Below are positions 10,633-23,200 of a stretch of DNA of 64,000 nt, in pieces (position 1 is the first letter of the stretch; every line of letters starts with the position of its first letter). Location: positions 9,749,733 to 9,813,732 of the forward strand of contig NC_090172.1 in assembly GCF_024679245.1 (NCBI RefSeq), in the 5' to 3' direction. The position numbers and the translations under genes were made by a program. The DNA is from Pseudorasbora parva (Eukaryota; Chordata; Actinopteri; Cypriniformes; Gobionidae). The notes beneath the pieces are model-generated. The model was not told the DNA's origin. It did not search any database and saw only the letters and a program-made list of their open reading frames with translations.

Positions 10633-11630
10633 TGGAGTCCCTAAAGGGACATAGTGGTGGGAGAAAAAATCATCCGTTCCCCCGAGAAACATTGCGTGCT
10701 CACAAAACCTTTGCATTCCCCTGAGAAACGTTGTTTTTGCTCGCAAAATCTTTTCATTGCCCCAAGAAACCAAAAACCCCTCAAAACTCCCAAAACCATT
10801 GTGCTCGCTCCCAACACCTTTGCTTTCCCCGAGCAATTGTGTTCGCTCGCAGAAACTTTGCATGCGCTTGCAAAACCTTTGCATTCCCCCAAGACACTTT
10901 GCATGCGCTCGCGAAAGAATATTTGCGTTCCCCCAATAAACTTTTTGTTCGCTCTCAAAACCTTTGCGTTCTCCTGAAAAATTGTAACTTTGCTCGCAAA
11001 ACATTTGCGTTCCCTCAAGAAACTTTGCGTGCGCTCGCCAAACCATTGTGTTTACTTGTAAAACCGTTGCTTTTCCCCCGAGAAACTTTGCATGAGCTCG
11101 CCAAACCGTTGTTTACTCGTAAAACCTTTGCGTTTCCCCCAAGAAACTTAGCATGCGCTCACAAAATCTTTGTGTACCCCAGAGAAACTTTGCATGCACT
11201 CGCAAACAAATCTTTTGCGTACCCCCGAGAAACTTTGCATGCGCTCGCAAAAAAACCTTTCCGTTCCCCCAAGTAACTTTGTGTCCACTGCCAAAACCTC
11301 TGCGTTCTCCTGAAAAATTGTGCATTCGCTCGCAAACCTTTGCTTTCCCTCGAGAAATTGTGCGCGCTCGCAAAACCTTTGTGTTCGCACCTAAAACGTT
11401 TGCGTTTACAAGAGTTGTGCGTTCGCTAGCAAAACCTTTGCGTTCCCCCAAGACACTTTGTGTTAGCTCCCAAAACCTTGCAAAACACTTTAGAGCACTT
11501 TGAGAACAAACATCATAGAACGCAAAGTTTCTCAGGAATGCGAAACATGCAAGAAAATGCACTTTTAAGCACGACTTACTATTTTTCCTCTCATCTCATA
11601 TTTCTTCACTATGTCCCTTTTGGGGCTCTG
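10633..11630. mobile_element. TIR element carrying an internal tandem array
   Basis: The ends 'ggagtccctaaagggacata' and 'tatgtcccttttggggctct' are inverted copies. The interior (10660-11500) is a degenerate tandem repeat. Open frames occur on both strands only because the unit lacks stops; they resemble no protein known to me. Confidence 0.6.
10660..11500. repeat. Degenerate tandem repeat, unit about 40 bp, about 20 copies
   Basis: The unit is approximately 'aaactttgcatgcgctcgca' + 'aaacctttgcgttcccccga' + 'g'. Units vary in length and sequence. Its many CpG sites ('gctcgc', 'tgcgtt') contrast with the AT-rich flanks. Confidence 0.75.
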
Positions 11631-11989
11631 TGCTTTTCAACCCGATGTCTAGACTGGCCTGTACATTTATAAAACTCTTCTTTATCTTTAGACTTCCACG
11701 ATCACTTGTTAAGCTTTGAGAAATATTGTGTTGTGGTAACTGCTCCGCGAGACCAAAATGCATGATGAAGGAACATGATTTGCCCTCAGGGATTCAGCTA
11801 AGAGTTGTACACAAATAATGATTATGATTGTAATGGAAGCTTGTTGAAACTGGGCCCGTGTGTTTCTAAAGACAGCTAAAATATTAGAATCCAAATATCG
11901 ATAATTTAGTTTGGTGGTGTTATTGTGTAAATTTCCAATTTTTCACTTCAAAGTATGTTGTCAGCTTTGTCCTGACAGCTCAATTTTAA

Positions 11990-12310
11990 GACTAAACATT
12001 GGTCTGGGGAGTCTGCTCTACTGCACAAGAGGCGGGATCAACGAGCATAATTCAAATGACTGTATGCAATTGGATAGTCCTTCAACCAATCAGACCACAA
12101 GAGGCGTGATCAACAGGCATCTCAATCCATCATTGTGTTAAACCTGCCACTAGCGCGCCAGGTGGATAAGCCAGTCTGTGATTGGTTCCCGCAAATGTGT
12201 AACAGAAGCAGTAGACTTGAATGTACAGGTTTCTGGACTGAGCTGCAGGGCGAAATCAAATCACTGGCAGATCAGGCTGGGTTTACCCAGTCTATTGTCA
12301 GCCACATTGT
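11990..12310 (+). repeat. Dispersed repeat, copy A
   Basis: It shares with 22030-22372 the blocks 'aacattggtct.gggagtctgctct', 'aaccaatcagaccacaagag', 'agcgcgccaggtggataagc' and 'tggcagatcaggctgggttt'. The two copies are in the same orientation. No protein recognised; superfamily unassigned. Confidence 0.7.
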
Positions 12311-12319
12311 GCTGTAAAT

Positions 12320-14305
12320 TAAGTCACTTACCACTAGGTGGCAACAGTGGAGAACATTATAACTCTTGGTGAACCACATTTATAATTTAGTTTTTATGAT
12401 TTCCCCACAGTTAAATAATATTCTATATGTGAGTGATGTTTAATGCCCAATAAAGGAAAATACTTCTACATTAATGTAAGCAAAAATTTGGTGGGGGTAA
12501 TGCATTTAAATATCCTGAAATCAATTAAAGACGCTATAAGACAGAGGTTTGAACAATGCACTGAAAGACACAAGATACATTTCTTTGACGTTAACAGAGA
12601 GCTCTTTTTCGGACACATACTGATGGTCAAACAGAATAAAAACATAGGCTACAGGCAGCCTGACACGCTCATAAATAAACCCACACAGCAAGATGCTTTG
12701 AGAACAGTGATACAGTGTTGGAAACATGTAAACATAATGTGACATTTTTCACAAGGACTTTATAACTAAGATACATATAAGCAGCATTACTTTGTAACAG
12801 TGTTTCCTAAGACAGATACAACGTGTGCTTTGAGTCGCTACCTGTAGCTTCCAATCTATAATATAACATCTTGTTCTAGTTGGCAAATGATTTTGAACAC
12901 AAAAAAAACAAAAACACAAAAATAACAGTAAAGATCTATTTTAAATATATTTTTAGAAAACATACATCTTTATCTTTATTATCTTTTCACCTGTTTTGGC
13001 TGGACCTGCTGTTGTAGTAAGAAGAACATTCTGGAATGATTCTGTAGAAATTTAAAGGCTGCAGATTCACGTTTGAACTTATGGAAAGAAGGCAAGAAGT
13101 ATGAATTATTACTGATTGTTGTGCTTAAAAACGGCATGAATCTGTGTTATGTGACAAATTTGTACTACGTCGTGTGTGACACATTAGTAACAAATGAGTT
13201 GATTTGACAATGAGTGTTAAATAATGAGGGCCAACTGGTTGTTCAATCCATGAGCAATCTTTGTAAACTGTCTGTCATATATTCTTAAACTCTGTAAATT
13301 GATGCAATTTATGAATAGAGGGCAAATGTGTGAAATATACCTCTAGATGAAAAATGGCTTGGTCATTTCAATTTTCAGAAATTTGAAGAAAAAGCTGATT
13401 GATGTATCTATGGCATTGTATAGAATGGAAAAGTATTTCCATAAGGGAATGAAATACGAAAAGTAGTTGTGAATTTTCTAGCAATTGTAAATTTATACCC
13501 TTAAATTCGGAATTTATAATTTGAAATTGGTGGTTTATATCTCACAATTCTGACTTTATATTATATTGACAAGAGAGTGCAACTGTTGGGTCTGTAAGTA
13601 AAAACTCCATTAAATTTCTCCATATGGAAACTGTGAGCTACAAGGTTGCTAATCGATAGTATTTGTCCCGGCAGAATTTAATTGAAAACGACATTATCCA
13701 TGATGATGTACAGAAAATCCACCAATCATATATATATATATATTTGCTGTTGGGATTGTAGTTCTTTCCCCCGATAAGTACAGTCTTCGTCTTGTACCTT
13801 TGTATTTTTGTCTGATTTTAAAAAAATACTTTTTGCTTCAAATCAAAGTTTGTAATGTTGTGATTCACCTCATAGCTGACTGGCTCGGTGCATGGTTTAT
13901 AACACTTCATCAAAGACTTGTTTGAAATCCATATAGGAGAATTGATTCGAAAAAATACTTCCAGAACCAATGCCACTGAAAAAGGGGACAGCCACTGTTG
14001 CACTCTATTGCAGGTTTATATCTCGCTATTCTGAGAAAAAAAGAAAGATTTGTGAGATAAAATGTCACAATTACATTTTTTAATTCTGCCATGGAAACAA
14101 GCTTCCATAAATTGCTGTACTTTAAATAAAGCATTGATAAAATTTTTAAAACAATTGACAGGAAAAAGGACATGACAAAAATGTTAATTTTGGTTTATGG
14201 GTAAATCGCTGCTTGTAATCAGACGTGTCTCATCAAGGACTTCAGGGTTTGTGGAGTATAAAGGTGATTATATGAGCTGGCCCGCCAACAGAGTCCATTC
14301 GGACG
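12320..14305. other. Intergenic / kcnip4 3' UTR region, nothing else recognised
   Basis: AT-rich sequence between the convergent genes. The part next to 14306 must include the kcnip4 3' UTR (- strand). Possible - strand poly(A) signals appear as TTTATT on the + strand, for example at 12975-12980, but none can be chosen. No convincing ORF or repeat was found. Confidence 0.4.
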
Positions 14306-14353
14306 TTAAATTATGTTCTCAAAAAGCTGCATTGATCTCATGATGTTCTCATC
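14306..14353 (-). CDS. kcnip4: kcnip4 last exon
   Basis: The acceptor (read on -) is ctccccacag and the stop is TAA at 14308-14306. It encodes [15 protein letters not shown], the C-terminal helix that is almost invariant in KChIPs; most end FENVI or FDNVI, here FENII. Confidence 0.9.
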   Translation of the reverse strand, partial: DENIMRSMQLFENII

Positions 14354-14686
14354 CTGTGGGGAGCAAACGGACACAGGTAAACACTTTAATAATGGACAGT
14401 CTTCAGGTTCAATGAACATTATGTAAAGAGCTTTTCTCTCTACTCAACAACAACTTTTTGTAAGTGTTTTCAAGAAAGACATTCATGCAGCACATTACAT
14501 TCACCCCAAAAATAGGCTTACATTTTGACAGCAGTCTATAAATTCATCTATAGTGACCACTCCATCCCTGTTTTTGTCCATTTTCTGTCAAGACACAAAA
14601 AGAGTCACAAGGTCAATGCATTTATTTGAGGTTGCTCATAGATATTCTTCTTGTTTAGAATTAATTCTTGCTGTAATTATATGCAA

Positions 14687-14768
<82 letters not shown>

Positions 14769-17164
14769 TAAATCTATTAAAAATCTATTATTACACTGTT
14801 GACCCTTCACTTACAACTTAACCCACACTTAAATCTACTCATACCACCAAACCTATCCTAAACCTTACTCGTATCCCACCTAAATAGCAGCACAAGTGTT
14901 TTGCAATACAACACAATAAGAACATTGTGTGTGTAGTAGTAGTAGTATCTGGCCACATTGTCGCGATATGATAATTGAAATTACATCTAGCTCATTTCAA
15001 TTATGCGTCAATTCAGCGACAATGTGGGCAGATACTACTACTACTCACACACACACACAATGCTCTTATTGTGTTGTATTGCAAAACATCACTGTTTTCT
15101 CCAGAGCGGCTGTACAGCCGAATCAAATTCTGTTGCATTATTTTCCTGTTTAACACTGTAATGCTGCTTTAAAACAATCAACATTGTAAAAAGTGCTAGC
15201 TATATAAATGAAGTTGACTTGACTAGACCACTACTACAAACCGATTCCAAAAAAGTTGGGACACTACAAATTGTAAATAAAAACAGAATGCCATGATGTG
15301 GAAGTTTCAAATTCCAATATTTTATTCAGAATACAACATAGATGACATATCAAATGTTTAAATTGAGAAAATGTATAATTTTTAGGTAAAAATAAGTTAA
15401 TTTTCAATTGTATGGCATCTACACATCTCAAAAAAGTTGGGACAAGGCCATGTTTACCACTGTGTGGCATCCCCTCTTCTTTTTACAACAGTCTGCAGAC
15501 GTCTGGGGACTGAGGAGACAAGTTGCTCACGTTTAGTATTAGGAATGTTGCCTCATTCTTCTCTAATACAGGCTTCTAGTTGCTCAACTGTTTTACGTCT
15601 TCTTTGTCTCATCTTCCTCTTTATAATGCGCCAAATGTTTTCTATGGGTGAAAGATCTGGACTGCAGGCTGGCCATGTCAGTACCCGGATCCTTCTTCTA
15701 CGCAGTCATGATGTGGTAATTGATCCGGTATGTGATCTGGCATTGTCATTTTGGAAAATGCAAGGTCTTCCCTGAAAGAGACGACGTCTGGATGGGAGCA
15801 TATGTTCTTCTAGAACTTTTGTGATATACCTTTCAGCATTGATGGTGCCGTTCCAGATGTGTAAGCTGCCCATGCCACACACACTCATGCAACCCCCATA
15901 CCATCAGAGATGCAGGCTTCTGAACTGAGCGCTGATAACAACTTGGATTGTCCTTGTCCTCTTTAGTCCGGATGACATGGCATCCCATTTTTTTCAAAAA
16001 GAACTTCAAATTTTGATTCGTCTGACCCCAGAACAGTGTTCCACTTTGCCATAGTCCATTTTAAATGAGCCTTGGCCTAGAGAAAACACCTGCACTTCTG
16101 GATCATGTTTAGATACTTCTTTTTTGCCCTATAGAGTTTTAGCCAGCAATGGCGAATGGCACAGTGGATTTTGTTCACCGACACAATCCACTTGCCCATG
16201 TTGTGATTTCCGTTACAGTAACAGTCCTGTATGTGATATGTGTCTAATCACGGGCATCCAGTATGGTTTTCCGGCCTTGACCCTTACCCACAGAGATTGT
16301 TCCAGATTCTCTGAATCTTTGGATGATATTATGCACTGTAGATGATGATAACTTCAAACTATTTGCAACTTTTCTCTGAGAAACTACTTTCGGATATTGC
16401 TTCACTGTTGTTCGCCGCAGCATTGAGGGAATTGGTGATCCTCTGCCCATCTTGACTTCTGAGAGACACTGCCACTCTGAGAGGTTCTTTTTAAACCAAT
16501 CATGTTGCTAATTGACCTAATAAGTTGCAAATCATTCCCCCATCTGTTCCTTATATGTACATTTAACTTTTCCGGCCTCTTATTTCTACCTGTCCCAAAT
16601 TTTTTGGAATGTGTAGCTCTCATGAAATCCAAAATGAGGAAATATTTGACATGACATTTCAAAATCTCACTTTCAATATTTGATATGTTATCTAGATTCT
16701 ATTGTGAATAAAATACTTTGAGTTATAACTATAATAGTTTATGAGATTTTTAAAATATTGCATATAAAAAAATATTCAATCTCACCTGGAAAAATATCTC
16801 CACATGCTGTCGTGGAGTTTCCTCTTTAAGTGTAGGATATGTGCATCTCCCCATCATGTCATAGATAGACTTTATGATATCTAACATTTCCTGGGAATCC
16901 CAAACAAAAGATAGACATGTTGTTTGTTGGTGTGTTTACTTATTTACTTGTCAGAAAAATGTAACACTTTATAATAAGATTAGTTAATGCATCTTTATGA
17001 GCAGACAGTTAATACACTGGAAAAATGTTGGTGTAGAAACAGATTTCACTCAGAAATTGCTAGTAAATTTCCCAAACAATTACAAAGAAACTGAAAGAAA
17101 AACTGAATTAAACCTTAAAGTTTTGAAAAAAATGAAATTTTCTTGTAAAATGTACTACAATAAG

Positions 17165-17211
<47 letters not shown>

Positions 17212-20200
17212 TACAGCATTTATTAATCTAGTTAATAGTTCTCTTTTTGTCACTCACTTCAACGTTGTCAAATAAGAGACACTAGGGGTTGCACTCAGGA
17301 GCCCCAAACACCTTTGACGTTTTCAGAAAAGGCCAATGGAATTGGCGTGTGGAATTTGCATTTCTGGCCACGCCCCTGGACATACGGGTATATAAGGCGG
17401 CCAGCGTGCAGCACACACTTCAGCTTTGTCCTAAGCACAGCGTTTTCTTCATGCAAGAAAGAGAAGAGAATTTCCATTCACCTCTAAAGAGCATCTGCTG
17501 GTCTCTTCCAGCGTTGCAAAGATATGTGCAGAGAGTGCATCAGTGGCATTCTGAAAGAGTAAATTTCCTATTAAAAGAGCAAATTCCTCTAAAAGACCTG
17601 AACAGCAGATCGCGTCTTTTTAAAGATGCGAGTTCTCTCTTCCTTTAACGTTTATGGTCCACGCTCATGCTGAAACAGCACTCGTGGATGGATCATGCGC
17701 TCATTGTGAGAACATGCTCATGGGAACATTGCGGTTCTCATACTTTTACAAAAGTAAAAGTCCTGGTCCTTCTACCTCTGGATACAAAGTGATTTAGGGG
17801 TTACAATGAGAGAGCTTAGAGACTCTACAATGAGAGAGAGTTAGGTGGCTTGCCCATGCTTAATTTCTCATTCTTATTTTATCAATCGTAACATTGGAGG
17901 GCAGGCTTATGCCTTCCAACGTGGATGACTCGTCTGTGGTTCCACCTTCGGTGTGACAGTACAGTCTGAGGCTGACACAGAGGTGGCAACATTGCTTTCC
18001 CAGGCCACCGCAATCATGGGGCTTGAGTGGACTCCTCTACTTGCATTTCACTGATTGCTGCTGAGCATCACGTTAAGCCCTAGGTCCATTTTTTCCGCAA
18101 GAGCCTGGAAAAATCTCAAGGTCTTAAAAGGCCCATTTCTTTGCCAGAACACACTTCGCTTGCTCCTCGTCCTCACAACCCTCGATGGTAGGGCAGTGCA
18201 GGGGACTTAAGGAGTTTCCTAGTTGGAGCATGGGATCGGGTTGCATTTATGCACGCAAAACTCTGCCAACTAGCAGTAGTGTCCAAGGCTCCTGTCCAAA
18301 TCATGCAAGTTTACCTCGTCTCTCATAGGAAGGGCTCACAATGCTGCCTCTGCCCTGAACGCAATAGCCATCCTGCAAGTCTGTCAGGCCAAACCACTGA
18401 GAGATCTGAACAAGGGTAGTCCTAACCCAGAGGTAATGCAGGAACTTGGGCATTCACACCAGAACCACGGACACAAACATTTCTCCTCCCTGCATTCCCT
18501 CGTCTGTTCAGTTTCCCGGTTGGTGAGCCCAGTGTCTTCCCATTAATGGAGCTAGCTCCATCACCAGTCACTGTAGCTGGGAGTCTCCCCCTTATCAGGT
18601 GGCGCCCACCTCAGAGACTCTTCCCTGTGTAGTACGCCCCACTGGTGAGTCCAAAGGATGTATTCTACACTCAAATAAAGGCGTCTACTTGCTCAGTTTA
18701 TTTAAATCAAATAAAATAAGCTGAAACAACAAAAATATTTTGTTGATTACTTAATTGCCATTAGCACTTAACCCTAAACCATTTTTGTTGGGACTACATG
18801 AATCATTTCTGTTGCTGACTGAACTGGGCAGTGTATTTCTAGTTCCCAGCATGCTTTGCAAAGGGATAGATAAGGAGAGTAAATGTTGAAATTGAGTGCT
18901 GTTTAAAGGTCCCGTTCTTCGCGTGTTTTCGGAGCTTTGATTGTGTTTACAGTGTGCAATATAACATGAGTTCATGTTTCGTGTGTAAAAAACAGTATTT
19001 TTCACACAATTGACTTATCTGTACAGCGCTGTTTCCTCTGTCCTAAAAACAGCCTGATGATTTCCTTGTTCTATGAAGTCCCTCCTTCAGAAATACGTAA
19101 CGAGTTCTGATTGGGCCAGCGCTTCCCGTGTTGTGATTGGACAGCAGCTTAGCGCACTTTGCCCGGAAAGGTCCCGCCTCTTACCATAACGGGGAGATGC
19201 AAGCGCTGAATGCGCGCTCTTCTCTACGTGGGAGAGCAACAAGACCACGCCCCCTATTTTGCGTATTCTTGTGGGCGGAGGGTTAGTCAACAAACTGTTC
19301 TAGTGACGTCATCCCTGAAGGAAGTGCAGGGGTGTAGTCCAAACCGGCCGTTCGCTGTAGGCTTTGAAAGGGAACTTCTGTTAAATAAAATATTTTGCTT
19401 GGCATTGAACTTTGAGCTTTATAATTGTACAGGTATTATTTATGCTCTAACAGCAACATTACACACTAACTAAAGTTTGAAAGATGGAATTGCAAAGAAC
19501 GGGACCTTTAATGTGTTTTTTAGTAAGGGAAAGACCTGGTGAAGTTTGGTGTTCAGTTATATTTAGCATTTAAAAGAGTTTATGTTATGTCGGTTTTTGA
19601 GGTTACCATTGATGTGAACTGTAGACCTTGTGGTTAGGCTATGTGAAATAAGTCTGTTCTCAATGGGCTGTAATTGCTAATGCCAAAGGACAAGAGTTTT
19701 ACTTGATCAGTACTTACATGCTACAAAGTTACACTGAATTTAGCCTGTGAACAGGTTTAGTGTTAGTTATTACTTTTTGTAGAGATAAATAAAATAAATA
19801 AGTTTCATTCAGTTCCTGCAGTCTACATATGGTCATCAGTTCTACTTCTCTCAAACAATCTTGGAACATGTACAGTCTTGTTCAAAATAATAGCAGTACA
19901 ATGTGACTAACCAGAATAATCAAGGTTTTTCGTATATTTTTTTATTGCTACGTGGCAAACAAGTTACCAGTAGGTTCAGTAGATTGTCAGAAAACAAATG
20001 AGACCCAGCATTCATGATATGCACGCTCTTAAGGCTGTGCAATTGGGCAATTAGTTGAATTAGTTGAAAGGGGTGTGTTCAAAAAAATAGCAGTGTGGCA
20101 TTCAATCACTGAGGTCATCAATTTTGTGAAGAAACAGGTGTGAATCAGGTGGCCCCTATTTAAGGATGAAGCCAACACTTGTTGAACATGCATTTGAAAG

Positions 20201-23200
20201 CTGAGGAAAATGGGTCGTTCAAGACATTGTTCAGAAGAACAGCGTACTTTGATTAAAAAGTTGATTAGAGAGGGGAAAACATAGAAAGAGGTGCAAAAAA
20301 TGATAGGCTGTTCAGCTAAAATGATCTCCAATGCCTTAAAATGGAGAGCAAAACCAGAGAGACGTGGAAGAAAACGGAAGACAACCATCAAAATGGATAG
20401 AAGAATAACCAGAATGGCAAAGGCTCAGCCAATGATCACCTCCAGGATGATCAAAGACAGTCTGGAGTTACCTGTAAGTACTGTGACAGTTAGAAGACGT
20501 CTGTGTGAAGCTAATCTATTTTCAAGAATCCCCCGCAAAGTCCCTCTGTTAAAAAAAAGGCATGTGCAGAAGAGGTTACAATTTGCCAAAGAACACATCA
20601 ACTGGCCTAAAGAGAAATGGAGGAACATTTTGTGGACTGATGAGAGTAAAATTGTTCTTTTTGGGTCCAAGGGCCACAGGCAGTTTGTGAGACGACCCCC
20701 AAACTCTGAATTCAAGCCACAGTACACAGTGAAGACAGTGAAGCATGGAGGTGCAAGCATCATGATATGGGCATGTTTCTCCTACTATGGTGTTGGGCCT
20801 ATTTATCGCATACCAGGGATCATGGATCAGTTTGCATATGTTAAAATACTTGAAGAGGTCATGTTGCCCTATGCTGAAGAGGACATGCCCTTGAAACGGT
20901 TGTTTCAACAAGACAATGACCCAAAACACACTAGTAAACGGGCAAAGTCTTGGTTCCAAACCAACAAAATTAATGTTATGGAGTGGCCAGCCCAATCTCC
21001 AGACCTTAATCCAATTGAGAACTTGTGGGGTGATATCAAAAATGCTGTTTCTGAAGCAAAACCAAGACATGTGAATGAATTGTGGAATGTTGTTAAAGAA
21101 TCATGGAGTGGAATAACAGCTGAGAGGTGCCACAAGTTGGTTGACTCCATGCCACACAGATGTCAAGCAGTTTTAAAAAACTGTGGTCATACAACTAAAT
21201 ATTAGTTTAGTGATTCACAGGATTGCTAAATCCCAGAAAAGAAAAAAAAATGTTTGTACAAAATAGTTTTGAGTTTGTACAGTCAAAGTTAGACACTGCT
21301 ATTTTTTTGAACACACCCCTTTCAACTAATTGCCCAATTGCACAGCCTTAAGAGCGTGCATATCATGAATGCTGGGTCTTGTTTGTTTTCTGACAATCTA
21401 CTGAACCTACTGGTAACTTGTTTGCCACGTAGCAATAAAAAATATACTAAAAACCTTGATTATTCTGGTTAGTCACATTGTACTGCTATTATTTTGAACA
21501 AGACTGTATGTGGTGTACAGCAGCTGCTCACAACATAAGCACAAGCTCTATTAAGCATGGCAAAACTGTATCTAGTTGGAATGACATTTTTTTTTAGTAG
21601 TTTTGACTAAATTAATTTGATGTCATACAACAAATCATTTCAAACTAATTCAATTTCGTGGACGTTTTTCTTAGTTCAAGTTCCTTCAGCAGGTTTTGTT
21701 GTCTTTTCAGGAGGAAAGGTGTACATACTATCCTCCCTCTTTTGGGTTGGATGTTGCCTCCGTAGTGTTCAATGAAAAGGGGAAGGCATCCCAAAATTAA
21801 CAACCAGGTGTACTCAACCTTTTGAATCAGAAGAGGCCCAACGGCTGGAGTGACCTCTTGCTAGAAGTGAGGAGGTCAACCCTGGGCGTTGAGAGGTTGC
21901 GAAATAACATAGTTACACTTGCTGTTGGCACATGAAGACTTGCCTTCATCTGCACTGCCATATCCTGTGACAGTTCATTTGTAGCTTTGAGTATAGGGAC
22001 CCTTGTCTGGCTATCACCAGACCAAGCTCAATGTAAGATTGAACATTGGTCTAGGGAGTCTGCTCTGTATTTTCTGCTGCACAAGAGGAGTGATCAATGA
22101 GCATTATTCAAATGACTCTGTACGCAATTAGATATTCCTTCAACCAATCAGACCACAAGAGGCGTGATCAATGGGCAACGACCCATCATTTCTCTATCTG
22201 TCATCGTATTAAACCGGCAATAGCGCGCCAGGTGGATAAGCCAGCCTGTGATTGGTTCCTGCAAAAGTGTAGAAATACACGGCAGCAGTAGAAATAAATG
22301 TACAGGTTTCCAGATTGAGTTGCCAGGTGAAATCAAATCGCTGGCAGATCAGGCTGGGTTTAGCCAGTCTATAGGGACCCCATAGTGTCTCTCATTTGAC
22401 ACAACGTCAAAGTGAGCGTCAGAAAGAGAACACCGCAGGTCACACCATTTCAGAATGCCGACATACACTGATGGGATAACCCACACCATACATTAATAAA
22501 TTATTGAAAACAAACCTCTCTTTGAATATCGTAACCTCCATTTCCTGATAGAGAGAATGAGACATTTTGTCTCTCCTTCCACAACTTGAACTGTCGTCTC
22601 GGCTCCTCACAACAAACCTAATGTGTGTGATGTACACTGGCTGCCTTATACTCGTATGTCCGGGGGCGTGGCCAGACATGCAAATTCCACATGCCAATTC
22701 CATTGGCCTTTTCTGAAAATGGGCTCCCAAGGGCGACCCCTAGTGACACAACTTTGCGTTCCCTCCATCAGGGAAAGGAGCTTACGCCAGTAATGAGGTA
22801 ATGAGAGTTTTTTAAGTGATTTAATAATAAATGATGTGGGTTAACTCAATAGTATATTTCTGCAAATGACATGACCTGCGGTATACCACTAGATATTGGA
22901 GGGAATAAATGTAGCTTTAATATTAATTTATAAAACTCGAAATGTATATATATATATGTATGTTGAAAGAAACACTAAATTAATAAATGCTGAAATCACC
23001 CTTATTATAAAGCGTTACTGATTTTCTTCATGTATTACCTCTTTTGTAATATATCCATCTTTATTAATATCATACAGGTTAAATGCCCAGTTAAGCTTCT
23101 CTTGAACAGTGCCTCGTAAGAGAATGGAAAGACCCATCACAAAATCCTGTGGTGAAATGAAAGACATTGAGAAATCAGTCAGACAGAATATTGTTGCATA

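Larger units (their letters stand above)
17249..22790 (+). mobile_element. Decayed DIRS-like retrotransposon filling a kcnip4 intron
   Basis: The left end (17249-17450) and right end (22600-22765) are inverted copies sharing 'ttttcagaaaaggccaatgg', 'ggaatttgca', 'tctggccacgcccc' and 'ggacatacg'. A TATATAAGG lies at about 17389. Inside the right end, 22373-22430 ('agtgtctctcatttgacaca') is complementary to the outermost left end ('caaataagagacacta'), as expected for a DIRS internal complementary region. A degraded gag is seen at 17900-18620. The RT and recombinase are gone, and later elements (18905-19512, 19873-21506, 22030-22372) sit inside. Confidence 0.65.

Noticed and set aside
10731..11276. 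181-codon frame and the antisense 138- and 149-codon frames as genes
   Set aside because: All are translations of the degenerate 40-bp tandem repeat on opposite strands, and none has a recognisable domain.
12443..12742. 99-codon frame between the genes
   Set aside because: Ordinary AT-rich codons, no recognisable motif, and an antisense frame of similar length over the same stretch.
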